A stretch of 64,000 nt of DNA, from positions 8,101-72,100 of the forward strand of contig JBKECT010000033.1 of assembly GCA_047974855.1 (NCBI GenBank), given 5' to 3'. This document shows, one piece after another, positions 16,177 to 23,572 of the stretch. The DNA comes from CAYNRG01 sp047974855. Its GTDB lineage: Bacteria; Bacillota_I; Bacilli_A; Erysipelotrichales; Erysipelotrichaceae. The notes beneath the pieces were generated by a model. It ran no database searches, had not been told where the DNA came from, and saw only the letters and a list, made by a program, of their open reading frames with translations. The first letter of the stretch is position 1, and the number at the start of each line of letters is the position of its first letter. Made by a program: the position numbers and the translations under genes.

Positions 16177-16976
16177 TATACACTAACCTCCTTTCTACCC
16201 CTGGGGCAATTTACCCCAAACATCTCTTCTACTAACAATCGATAATCTTCTCCTACATTTGCTTTGATATTATTTATAACTGGTAGTTGTGTATATCCTG
16301 CTTCTGTAATTGGTTTAGATTGATTTCTTATTTGAGTATTTAGTAATTTCCCTGGGGCAATTTGCCCCAAGTCCTCAATAAGAGCTTTATCCAAGTTGTT
16401 TCTATTTTTCATCGTCACTAAGATCTGGTAATCAACATCCATATCATACTTCTCGTTCATATCTTCAATAAAGCTAATTGTAGTAACAAATCCATCTGTT
16501 GCTCCTTTATCTATTTTAATTGGAATAAGTATATTCCCTTGCCTATTCTTACAAGCGTATATTGCATTTGTTGTCATGATACCTAGTGAAGGATTGCAAT
16601 CCACAATAATAAGATCATACTTTTCTTTCACTTCCTGGATAATCTTTAACAGGCGGTTGTGTTGGGCTTTTCTAACATCAATCAATATCGATGTTTCAAT
16701 CACAAACAAATCTAATCTACTCGGTAATAAATCAAATCCATGAGGTGTTTTTATAATTGCCTCTTTTGTCATTGTAGGATCGATTAAACAATCTACCACT
16801 GTCATTTCATCTTTAGAATATGAATGATCCATCAACATTGCAGTAGAATTTGCTTGTCCATCCAAATCCACCAACAATACCCTCTTTCCTTTTTTAGCTG
16901 CACCAGCAGCTAGATTTATGCTCGTTGTTGTTTTTCCAACACCGCCCTTAATATTCAATACGCTAATTACTTTCAT
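16176..16976 (-). CDS. ParA-like partition ATPase
   Basis: 266 residues from ATG 16976 (start M-K-V-I-S-V-L-N-I-K-G-G). A longer upstream frame would translate the leader repeat and is rejected. Deviant Walker A K-G-G-V-G-K-T-T, Walker A' V-L-L-V-D-L-D-G-Q and Walker B L-I-I-V-D-C-N-P-S are all present. ParA ATPases move ParB-bound DNA or set the position of DNA-transfer machinery. One palindrome adds D-L-G-Q-I-A-P-G before the I-R-N-Q-S-K-P segment. The last residues (G-V-N-C-P-R-G-R-K-E-V-S-V) are read out of a degenerate palindrome plus the parB ribosome site. Translation begins behind leader repeat type B copy 4. Confidence 0.9.
   Translation of the reverse strand: MKVISVLNIKGGVGKTTTSINLAAGAAKKGKRVLLVDLDGQANSTAMLMDHSYSKDEMTVVDCLIDPTMTKEAIIKTPHGFDLLPSRLDLFVIETSILIDVRKAQHNRLLKIIQEVKEKYDLIIVDCNPSLGIMTTNAIYACKNRQGNILIPIKIDKGATDGFVTTISFIEDMNEKYDMDVDYQILVTMKNRNNLDKALIEDLGQIAPGKLLNTQIRNQSKPITEAGYTQLPVINNIKANVGEDYRLLVEEMFGVNCPRGRKEVSV
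16203..16217. repeat. Degenerate palindrome at the parA 3' end / parB leader
   Basis: GGGGCAATTTACCCC, followed on the minus strand by the GGTAGAAAGGAGG leader of parB. It is the only copy read in another frame (G-V-N-C-P). Confidence 0.8.
16354..16368. repeat. Palindrome inside parA
   Basis: Perfect GGGGCAATTTGCCCC coding G-Q-I-A-P, where ParA homologues normally have a short loop before the conserved I-R-x-Q-S/A-K-P segment. Confidence 0.95.
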
Positions 16977-17025
16977 TTTTCTCCTCCTGCAGACTTGCTG
17001 CTTCCTTTGGGGCAAATTGCCCCAA
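16976..17025 (-). repeat. Leader repeat type B, copy 4 (parA leader)
   Basis: Same unit as at 7852, palindrome GGGGCAAATTGCCCC at 17009-17023, AGGAGGAG site before the parA ATG. Confidence 0.9.
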
Positions 17026-17026
17026 A

Positions 17027-17041
17027 ACTGCATTATGCAGT
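17027..17041. repeat. Inverted repeat ACTGCATTATGCAGT
   Basis: Perfect 15-bp palindrome, first of three in the parA leader. Confidence 0.85.
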
Positions 17042-17047
17042 ATTCAA

Positions 17048-17064
17048 AGCAGAAAAATTCTGCT
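17048..17064. repeat. Inverted repeat AGCAGAA-AAA-TTCTGCT
   Basis: Seven-bp arms with a 3-nt loop, second of three in the parA leader. Confidence 0.85.
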
Positions 17065-17068
17065 CTCA

Positions 17069-17087
17069 ATACCACATAATGTGGTAT
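17069..17087. repeat. Inverted repeat ATACCACATAATGTGGTAT
   Basis: Perfect 9-1-9 palindrome, third of three; could be an operator or an RNA hairpin. Confidence 0.85.
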
Positions 17088-17360
17088 TATCTCATCAACT
17101 GCATGCCTGCCATAGGTTTAACCTCTCCCCTTTTCTTTCGTGTAGGAAGCTCAACGTATTGAAGTCTCATTATCACAAAGAACATCATCGCAAATACAGT
17201 TCGCATCTATACCTTGTTAGCCATGCTTTATCGCAAGCGAGCAATCTAACTGGGCTCTTTTCTTTGTGTTTCGTAATTGATAAGTTATTTAATTTTCAAA
17301 GATCATAAAATTCTATATAGCTAACATGCTTTCGCATGGAAAGCCCATAAGGGTATCTTT

Positions 17361-17375
17361 GGGGCAAGTTGCCCC
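17361..17375. repeat. Palindrome GGGGCAAGTTGCCCC at the end of the palindrome zone
   Basis: Last copy; lies just after the stop of the 346-residue gene and before the structured leader. Confidence 0.95.
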
Positions 17376-17380
17376 AGAAT

Positions 17381-18421
17381 TTATAAAACCTGTGCTAACT
17401 CCTGTAAATCTTTTGTGAATTTCTGCTTCAATTTCTTCAAGTTCTCTTCAGCATCATCGCAGCGAGTGCCTTGAATTTTATAAACTGTCTCATCCTCCCC
17501 CAAAAAGAAACCAGATTTAAATATATGTCGATATATCTCAAACGTTTTCTTCACCAATAAGTACTTTCTACGATCAACAATAAAATCATTTGGATCATTA
17601 CCACTTTTGATATCACGCCAATCAGCATTCCTTACCGCCTCCTGCAGCAAAAGATTCAGCTCATTTTGTATGTTCTGAATTAATGAATTATTCCCAATTA
17701 TTAATCTTCTTTCGAATCGATTATATGCCTTCTTTAAATTCAATCTATGAATTACTAATCCATTGACTAGCTTCTCTTTTAGAACGCTTAAACTCTGAGT
17801 ATAAAAATCTTTAAAAGTATTTATAAACGATTCAAAATCATTGTCATTATAGACAAACTTCCTAGACTTTCTATTTTTAAAACCTGATGTGTTAATTATT
17901 GCATTTCCATTTGCATCACGCTTTAAAGAACCCTTTTCTGCAATAAGCTCTGCATCTGGATGATCTGCAGCACAAAAGGATTTTGTTTTTATATTTCGAT
18001 AAATGTTTTTAATATATTTAACTTCATGTTCATCGATCCATTCACGATCACAAAAATATACAACCAGCCATTGTACTTTCTTTTGTTTACGTAGATAACT
18101 GATACACTTCAAACCTTTTTCTTCCTGGATAACATATCTACAAAATCTAGCAGATATCTTCATCAATTCATTACGTGAATATCCCCTTTGAGGCAATAAA
18201 AGATTTAGTTTAACTCCATAAATTCTTGATTTTTTTTCACTTGAATACTTCTTTGATTTTTCTAAAGTAATGTATTGATCAATAAATTCCTTTCTATTTG
18301 AAATATTAGAATATACAATTGTACTTGGAATTATTGTATTTAGAAACTCAGGATCTCTTACTTTTTCAAATTCTAAAAAACTTTGATGTTGTTTTCGCTC
18401 GTTGTCATAAAGTATGCTCAT
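17381..18421 (-). CDS. Unknown 346-residue basic protein of the element (replication or mobilisation candidate)
   Basis: Start ATG with AGGAGGATATT. Lys/Arg-rich, no signal peptide, helical C-terminal half (L-K-K-L-K-Q-K-F-T-K-D-L-Q-E-L). I do not recognise a family. The segment V-Q-W-L-V-V-Y-F-C-D-R-E-W followed by conserved-looking C-A-A-D-H-P-D could be catalytic, but no H-U-H motif or Rep motif is certain. Position next to parA, at the upstream end of the conjugation block, suggests a replication initiator or regulatory protein; this is inference from place only. Confidence 0.6.
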   Translation of the reverse strand: MSILYDNERKQHQSFLEFEKVRDPEFLNTIIPSTIVYSNISNRKEFIDQYITLEKSKKYSSEKKSRIYGVKLNLLLPQRGYSRNELMKISARFCRYVIQEEKGLKCISYLRKQKKVQWLVVYFCDREWIDEHEVKYIKNIYRNIKTKSFCAADHPDAELIAEKGSLKRDANGNAIINTSGFKNRKSRKFVYNDNDFESFINTFKDFYTQSLSVLKEKLVNGLVIHRLNLKKAYNRFERRLIIGNNSLIQNIQNELNLLLQEAVRNADWRDIKSGNDPNDFIVDRRKYLLVKKTFEIYRHIFKSGFFLGEDETVYKIQGTRCDDAEENLKKLKQKFTKDLQELAQVL

Positions 18422-18641
18422 AATATCCTCCTATTCAACTTTGAGTGCCCCATATCCATATATACACAACTTCGCTAATACTTAGCGTAACTTGTCTAGA
18501 TATATTGACTTTTTCAAATTTGAACGGGTTCGAATATTGAAATCCTTTCCCACCATGTAATTAAGCAAAACCAGCTTATCATTTGATATGCTGGTTTTTT
18601 TACAAAGTATTAAGCTCTCATGACTCACTTTCTATTCATAT
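18422..18641. other. Intergenic region with inverted repeat and terminator
   Basis: Contains CGCTAA-TAC-TTAGCG (about 18473-18487), a possible operator upstream of the 346-residue gene, and a terminator at 18567-18601. A stretch with GGGTTCGAAT and a later CCCACCA looks like a tRNA 3' end but cannot be folded into a tRNA. I found no clear att core. Confidence 0.5.
18567..18601. terminator. Bidirectional terminator after the ABC exporter operon
   Basis: AAAACCAGC (18567-18575) and GCTGGTTTT (18590-18598), with T-rich flanks on both strands. Confidence 0.8.
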
Positions 18642-19349
18642 CTATTTTTGTGTAGAATCAACCTTTAGATAATCTCTAATTTCACCATTTTCTAATTTTT
18701 TAACAATATCAAAATTATAGTTAATCCTATCTAAGTTATGAGTAATTAAAATTAGTGTTTTTTTATTTTCAATCGCATAATTAATCATAAAGTGGATCAC
18801 TTCATCAGACAACTCTGGATTCAAAGAAGAAGTAGGTTCATCTAATAATAAAACTTCCGGTTGATTGACTAGTGCTCGTGCAATTGCTACCCTTTGCTTT
18901 TGTCCTCCAGAGAGATTCATTACAAGTTTATTTAATAAACCTTCTATTTTAACAACTTTTGCAATTTCATGAATTGCGTTTTTTCTATCCTTTCGTTTCA
19001 TTTTTTTTGAGTACAGCAATGGAATTAATATATTTTCATATACTGTTTCTTCTTCAACTAGCATATAATCCTGGAATACATACCCAAACATTTCATTACG
19101 TAATTTTGCAATTTCAGATGTACTGAATGACTTATAGTTTGTATTTCTAATTTCATACTCCCCCTCAAATTTTCCATCTAAAAGCCCAACAATGTTTAAT
19201 AAAGTTGTTTTCCCAATTCCTGACTCACCAATAATTGCTACTAAATTCCCTTCATCTATATCAATATTAGCTTTTGTAAAAACTGTAGTTTCCGATTCTG
19301 TTCCCTTACTATAAACTTTATTAATCCCTTTTAAACTCAGTAATGTCAT
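18642..19349 (-). CDS. ABC exporter ATP-binding protein (LolD/MacB-type, bacteriocin-associated)
   Basis: 235 residues: Walker A G-E-S-G-I-G-K-T-T, signature L-S-G-G-Q-K-Q-R, Walker B V-L-L-L-D-E-P-T, and the H-loop I-L-I-T-H-N. Size and sequence fit the MacB/LolD group that works with FtsX-like permeases. It starts 1 nt after the second permease gene stops. With two permeases and a small secreted protein upstream, it probably belongs to an export or self-immunity unit of the kind found with lactococcin 972-like peptides. Confidence 0.85.
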   Translation of the reverse strand: MTLLSLKGINKVYSKGTESETTVFTKANIDIDEGNLVAIIGESGIGKTTLLNIVGLLDGKFEGEYEIRNTNYKSFSTSEIAKLRNEMFGYVFQDYMLVEEETVYENILIPLLYSKKMKRKDRKNAIHEIAKVVKIEGLLNKLVMNLSGGQKQRVAIARALVNQPEVLLLDEPTSSLNPELSDEVIHFMINYAIENKKTLILITHNLDRINYNFDIVKKLENGEIRDYLKVDSTQK

Positions 19350-19350
19350 T

Positions 19351-20379
19351 TTACAAGTCTCCTTTCAAATTCTCTAGTAAATTTTTTCTCTTTAAAATAA
19401 ACCAAAGTAATATCTCAAACATACAAAACATGACAATTAGAGAAACTGTTCCGATAATAAATATCAAATTGAAGATAAATTTATTAAGATACATAAAGAT
19501 CCAAAAATTCATTACTAACCCTATGCCTAAGAATATACTGCTTCTGATAAATATATCTTTTATTGTAGCTCCACATATCAAATGAATCATATACTCTTTA
19601 TAAAGTTTTCTTATTTGGCTAGTATATATAATATACGTAGCTAAAATAGCAACAACAATACAAAGAGCGACAATAACATAAATATATTTCAGAATAAACC
19701 CTAATTGATCATTCCATTTGTTTTCTTTCACAAAATATGGAGTTCCATCAAAAATATTAATGAATTCATTTTTAATACCTCCATCAATTTCTATTTTAGA
19801 AAATTCTGCATTTTCAATCAGTTCTATAACTTCAGTATAATAATCAACTTCAATCCATTTCTCAAAATTATTGGTTTGAAGAATAATTATAGTTTTAATT
19901 TCTTCAAATTCAATAATTTCTTGAATATCTATATCTTCTCTATTTTTAAATTCATATTCTAATTCCTCTGGGAATGTTTTCTCACCCTGAATCCTTAATT
20001 TTGTTTTTTCAGTTGTATATATTGTCGTTTTTTCGTTCTCTAAATAATTTTTATATTTACTACCAACAAGAACTAGCACCCTCTCATCTAAAGCCCTATA
20101 CAAACTATGAGGATTAAAATATGATCCCCCTGTCCCTTGAAACAAATCATATAATTCAGTAACAATCTCTTCATTCATCCCCATATTCATCTCAGTCAAT
20201 TCAGCACTAAACATCGGGTAATGTGTATTTTTATTTTTTGAATTCAATAATTCACTAACTATAGATTGTGTTGATGAAATCGAAAGAATGAGTAGCGAAA
20301 AAGTCATTAAAAGAAAAGAAAGAAAAACTTTTTTATTATTCCAAATATCTTTAATTCCTAAATTTAAATTTTCAATCAT
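19351..20379 (-). CDS. FtsX/MacB-type permease subunit 2
   Basis: 342 residues: one N-terminal membrane helix (~15-32), a large extracellular domain (~35-235), then three C-terminal helices ending in a basic tail. This is the MacB-like layout. It overlaps the preceding permease gene by 4 nt. Its sister at 20376-21404 has the same length and layout but different sequence, so they probably form a heterodimer with the ATPase at 18642. Confidence 0.75.
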   Translation of the reverse strand: MIENLNLGIKDIWNNKKVFLSFLLMTFSLLILSISSTQSIVSELLNSKNKNTHYPMFSAELTEMNMGMNEEIVTELYDLFQGTGGSYFNPHSLYRALDERVLVLVGSKYKNYLENEKTTIYTTEKTKLRIQGEKTFPEELEYEFKNREDIDIQEIIEFEEIKTIIILQTNNFEKWIEVDYYTEVIELIENAEFSKIEIDGGIKNEFINIFDGTPYFVKENKWNDQLGFILKYIYVIVALCIVVAILATYIIYTSQIRKLYKEYMIHLICGATIKDIFIRSSIFLGIGLVMNFWIFMYLNKFIFNLIFIIGTVSLIVMFCMFEILLWFILKRKNLLENLKGDL

Positions 20380-21404
20380 GCTAATCCACCTCTTTTTTTA
20401 CTTTCTGTCATCAAAATCAAAAAATTAATTGAGAAAACTAGCGTATTTAGAATCAAAAAGAAACTTTGAATTTTTAAAAATGTTATTAGATCAATATAGT
20501 TAGCCTTTACCACTAAATCTAAGTATGGAATCGTCAATGCCATCAAAAAGCTACCTAGTACTGTACCTACTATTATTTTCATTATTGTCTGCAAGTATAT
20601 TTTTAATGGAGTAGCACCCAAAACTTGATGAATTCTAAATTCACTTAAGTATGCTGCTCTTGAAATAAACACCGTTACACAGTAAATTAACAATGTTGCA
20701 AGAAATGTTTGAAGAATATGTTTTTGATAAGGACGACCATTCATAGCACTAATTATACCTTCAATAATTAAAGGAGCTGTATATTTTTTATTCATTTTTT
20801 TAAATCCTGCATTATTAAGTATTACTTCAAGTTGATTTAACTGATTTAAATCATAACTATCTACATACACTCTGCTAATGTCTTTTCCCTGAATTGCATA
20901 TAAATTTTTAAATATCATTGTCTCTTGTGGCATATTATAAACATATAGACAATGTATAACATCATCTACTTTAAATACAGCCTTAGTATTATTTATTTCA
21001 TCTTGTGTCATTCCCCTTGCAAAATCACAAAAATTAATTCCAATTGCGACATTATTTCTATTTTTATAATCCTCTTCAGAAAAATATCGATACTGGTTAA
21101 TTCCAGTAATTTTCGATGAACGATTATAATACCACAATCGCAAATCAAAAACACCAATAACTCTAGGATCTTGAGTTATTGAAAAAATAGTGACTTTCTT
21201 ATATTCTTCCACATTTATAAGATTTAACCAATCTATATCAGTATTCTCTACTCGATAAAATTCTACATAATTTTCACTAAGTTCAAAAGGAGTTCTTTCC
21301 TCAAACACAAGATCACCAAAGAAATAGTTTATTGAAAAAACTGAAATAATATTGATAAAAAAGAATAAAACTACCAAAGGCCATGCCTTTTTAATTTTGA
21401 TCAT
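20376..21404 (-). CDS. FtsX/MacB-type permease subunit 1 (bacteriocin-associated membrane protein-like)
   Basis: 342 residues: N-terminal helix (~8-28), extracellular domain, then three helices from ~233. The motif F-R-I-H-Q-V-L-G-A-T-P-L before the second C-terminal helix is typical of FtsX-like domains. First of two permease genes; the upstream neighbour encodes a small secreted protein. Confidence 0.75.
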   Translation of the reverse strand: MIKIKKAWPLVVLFFFINIISVFSINYFFGDLVFEERTPFELSENYVEFYRVENTDIDWLNLINVEEYKKVTIFSITQDPRVIGVFDLRLWYYNRSSKITGINQYRYFSEEDYKNRNNVAIGINFCDFARGMTQDEINNTKAVFKVDDVIHCLYVYNMPQETMIFKNLYAIQGKDISRVYVDSYDLNQLNQLEVILNNAGFKKMNKKYTAPLIIEGIISAMNGRPYQKHILQTFLATLLIYCVTVFISRAAYLSEFRIHQVLGATPLKIYLQTIMKIIVGTVLGSFLMALTIPYLDLVVKANYIDLITFLKIQSFFLILNTLVFSINFLILMTESKKRGGLA

Positions 21405-21451
21405 ATTTTTCTTCGAAATGAAAAAAGAGGCAGAGATTTTTAATGATTTAT

Positions 21452-21847
21452 TTAAGGCTTTGTAGGACTTTGGGATGAAACGCCATATAATTCATAGCTA
21501 TACCAAGCCCGTGTTGCTTGTCCGTTATTCCACTTATCTTCTGCACGAACATAAGCTCTCCTTGAAACAGTATCATTTGCATTTGAAGCCCACGCAGTTG
21601 CAAAGTATCTAGTTCCTTGAACATCATAGGTTATCCTAGTCCATCTAAATCCAGCTCCTCCGATTCGATCACTACCTCGTACAGCTGCTTCCCCATCATA
21701 AACATAAGCAAAGTAGCTATCTCCATGAGTCGATTTTACATAAGTCCCATCGGAGTGCCAAAATAATATTGTCGTTCCTGCGTAAACATTTGTTGCAAAA
21801 AACATCGCGATAATTAGAAACAGTAATGATTTAATTGTTTTTTTCAT
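21452..21847 (-). CDS. Small secreted protein, possible lactococcin 972-like bacteriocin
   Basis: 131 residues with a clear signal peptide (cleavage after V-Y-A, near residue 23). The mature ~108 residues are rich in aromatic residues, Gly, Ser and Arg (F-R-W-T-R-I-T-Y-D, W-Y-S-Y-E-L-Y-G) with no cysteine. Lactococcin 972-family peptides are signal-peptide bacteriocins encoded beside this kind of ABC unit; the sequence likeness is weak, so the call rests mainly on context. The IS30 element is inserted about 147 bp upstream of its start and may have changed its expression. Confidence 0.5.
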   Translation of the reverse strand: MKKTIKSLLFLIIAMFFATNVYAGTTILFWHSDGTYVKSTHGDSYFAYVYDGEAAVRGSDRIGGAGFRWTRITYDVQGTRYFATAWASNANDTVSRRAYVRAEDKWNNGQATRAWYSYELYGVSSQSPTKP

Positions 21848-21980
21848 TTCTTTTCTCCTCTCTCAATTTTTTGTTATCTCTAGCCTCTGATTTATAGAAC
21901 ACCCTTTTAACTCTAGGTGCATCTAGCTTTTATATTATTATTTTAATATAATGCGATTGAAATCACAATGATAGTTTGCT

Positions 21981-21994
21981 GTTTTATATAGATT
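21981..21994. repeat. 14-bp direct repeat, left copy (IS30 target duplication)
   Basis: GTTTTATATAGATT directly outside the left terminal repeat of the IS; identical copy at 23448-23461. Confidence 0.85.
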
Positions 21995-23447
21995 CCTGAA
22001 TTCTAAAAGTAAATTCCGTTTTTAATAAAAAACAGCAATAACTCTAATAAACCCTATGATAGTATAAAAGTGTTTCCTGCAGAAGTGAGGAGGAACAATT
22101 ATGAAACAGTGGAAACATTTATCTTTTGATTAAAGAAAAATGATCTCGCATATGCTTTCTAAGCATTACAAGTTGGTGGAGATGGCTGATTTACTTCAAA
22201 TTGACCCATCATCAATTTCTAAAGAAATCAAAAGGAATCGTAGTCTTATAAAAAAAGGAAAAATGAAGTCCTCAATGTGTAAGCGTACACTTCGATTTCC
22301 TCATGTTTGCAATGGGTGCGCTAAGAAATATAATTCATGTCCTTTCACTCAGTTTAACTACGATTCAAAAAAAGCACAGGATGCAGCTAACTATCGCTTA
22401 GTAAGCTCACGTCAAGGGCTTAATATGACTGAGGAAGAATTCAGCCATCTGAATGAAACTATTCATGCGGGTGTCCTTGATGGTCAATCCATCTATCACA
22501 TTGTAAAAAGTCATCCAGATATTGAGATGTCTGTCTCTAATGTCTACCGACTTATTAATACTCAACAACTCAAAACAAAGCGGCTGGATTTACCTTACGC
22601 TGTACGCTATAAGAAACGGAAGAAACTCAACCAGTATGAATACAAAGAGAACAATAGAATTGATCGGAGCCATCGGAAGTATATTGATTTTTTAGCTTTT
22701 AAGTTTAATCACCCTGGACATTTTCATGTCCAGATGGACTTCTTGGGTACGATTAGGACAGACAAAAAGAGCATCTTAACTTTGACCATACCCGATCTTC
22801 ATTACGCAATGCTCTTTTTAGTGGAGTCTCCAAACAGCAAGAAGATTATTGATATCTTCAACCAATTAGAGGCCTCGCTTACAATAGCCGTATTCACTAA
22901 GGTATTTCCTTTTATTCTGACAGATCGAGACCCTTGTTTTTCTCAATTTGATCAAGTCGAAACCTCAGTGAAATCCGGTGATAGAAGAACTCATCTTTTC
23001 TACTGCAATTCTTTCAACTCAAGTCAAAAAGCAAATGTTGAACAAATGAACAAGCAGTTACGTAAGTTCTTCCCTAAAGGAAAATCTATCGATCACCTTA
23101 CACGTGAAGATGTCAAAGATATTAATATCATCATTAATCAATCACGAGTAGCTTCATTAGCGGGTGCCTCACCCAATGAAGCGTTCGCTAAGTTATTTGG
23201 TGAAAAGACATTGGATATCCTTACTACTATTCTAATCTAATTTAAACAAACTAACAATACTGCAGGAAACAATAAAACAGCAATAACTCTAAGAAACGGT
23301 AATAACTACTGTTTTTCAGTGCGGTTAAAATTTAATTTATCTCATCAAATTCTATATCTTATTGCCGTTTTGGGTATTTAAAATATGACTTTACTCTTGG
23401 AATTATGTCATCTCTCCATAAAACGGAATTTACTTTTAGAATTCAGG
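21995..23447 (+). mobile_element. IS30-family insertion sequence, ~1453 bp
   Basis: Bounded by perfect 28-bp inverted repeats (21995-22022 and 23420-23447; CCTGAATTCTAAAAGTAAAT is the first 20 bases) and flanked by the 14-bp direct repeat GTTTTATATAGATT. It encodes one IS30-type transposase with an early stop codon. Internal direct copies of AAAACAGCAATAACTCTAA occur near both ends (22029-22047 and 23274-23292), and TGTTTCCTGCAG is inverted near both ends. Confidence 0.9.
22101..23240 (+). pseudogene. IS30-family transposase with in-frame TAA at codon 11
   Basis: ATG at 22101 after GAGGAGGAA gives MKQWKHLSFD, then TAA (22131-22133), then RKMISHMLSKHYK and on in the same frame to 23240. IS30 transposases normally read ...L-S-x-x-Q-R-x-x-I here, so CAA to TAA is the simplest explanation. 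The remainder has the N-terminal HTH (M-A-D-L-L-Q-I-D-P-S-S-I-S-K-E-I-K-R-N) and a DDE domain with H-V-Q-M-D-F-L-G and L-T-D-R-D. An ATG at 22140 could restart translation but has no ribosome site. Confidence 0.85.
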
Positions 23448-23461
23448 GTTTTATATAGATT
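23448..23461. repeat. 14-bp direct repeat, right copy
   Basis: GTTTTATATAGATT, identical to 21981-21994. Confidence 0.85.
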
Positions 23462-23539
23462 AATATATTTATTTAAGAAAAAATGTTATGAATTGCCTTT
23501 TTTATATTTAAATAGTTTCATTTTTTCTTCTCAAAGATA

Positions 23540-23548
23540 TGCTATGAT
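23540..23548 (+). promoter_or_regulatory. Extended -10 of the GNAT gene
   Basis: TGC-TATGAT at 23540-23548, 25 bp before the ATG; no good -35 is visible, as usual with an extended -10. Confidence 0.5.
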
Positions 23549-23572
23549 AGAAAGAGAAAATGAGGTATATCT

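Larger units (their letters stand above)
17027..17350 (-). ncRNA. Structured leader upstream of parA with boxA-like element (candidate)
   Basis: About 320 nt without a credible gene. On the minus strand: a C-A-T-G-C-GAAA-G-C-A-T-G hairpin with a GNRA loop (about 17327-17340), then TGATCTTTGAAAATT (17291-17305), close to the rRNA boxA of Firmicutes. Next is a G/C-richer folded part containing GTTAG...CTAAC. Just before parA there are three consecutive inverted repeats (17069-17087, 17048-17064, 17027-17041) and then the leader palindrome. This looks like a cis-acting RNA, possibly for processive antitermination of the long operon. I saw no clear promoter. A plus-strand open frame here (17081-17308) has no ribosome site and is not counted. 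Confidence 0.45.

Noticed and set aside
17081..17308. 75-residue plus-strand open frame
   Set aside because: No ribosome site, composition unlike a protein, and it lies in a region rich in hairpins; better explained as leader RNA.
7885..17375. Palindromes as intrinsic terminators
   Set aside because: No T run follows the stems on either strand, several are inside coding sequence, and most stand just before ribosome sites.
18512..18557. tRNA-like 3' end (GGGTTCGAAT ... CCCACCA), a possible att site
   Set aside because: The arms needed for a T-stem and acceptor stem do not pair, and no matching second copy was seen.
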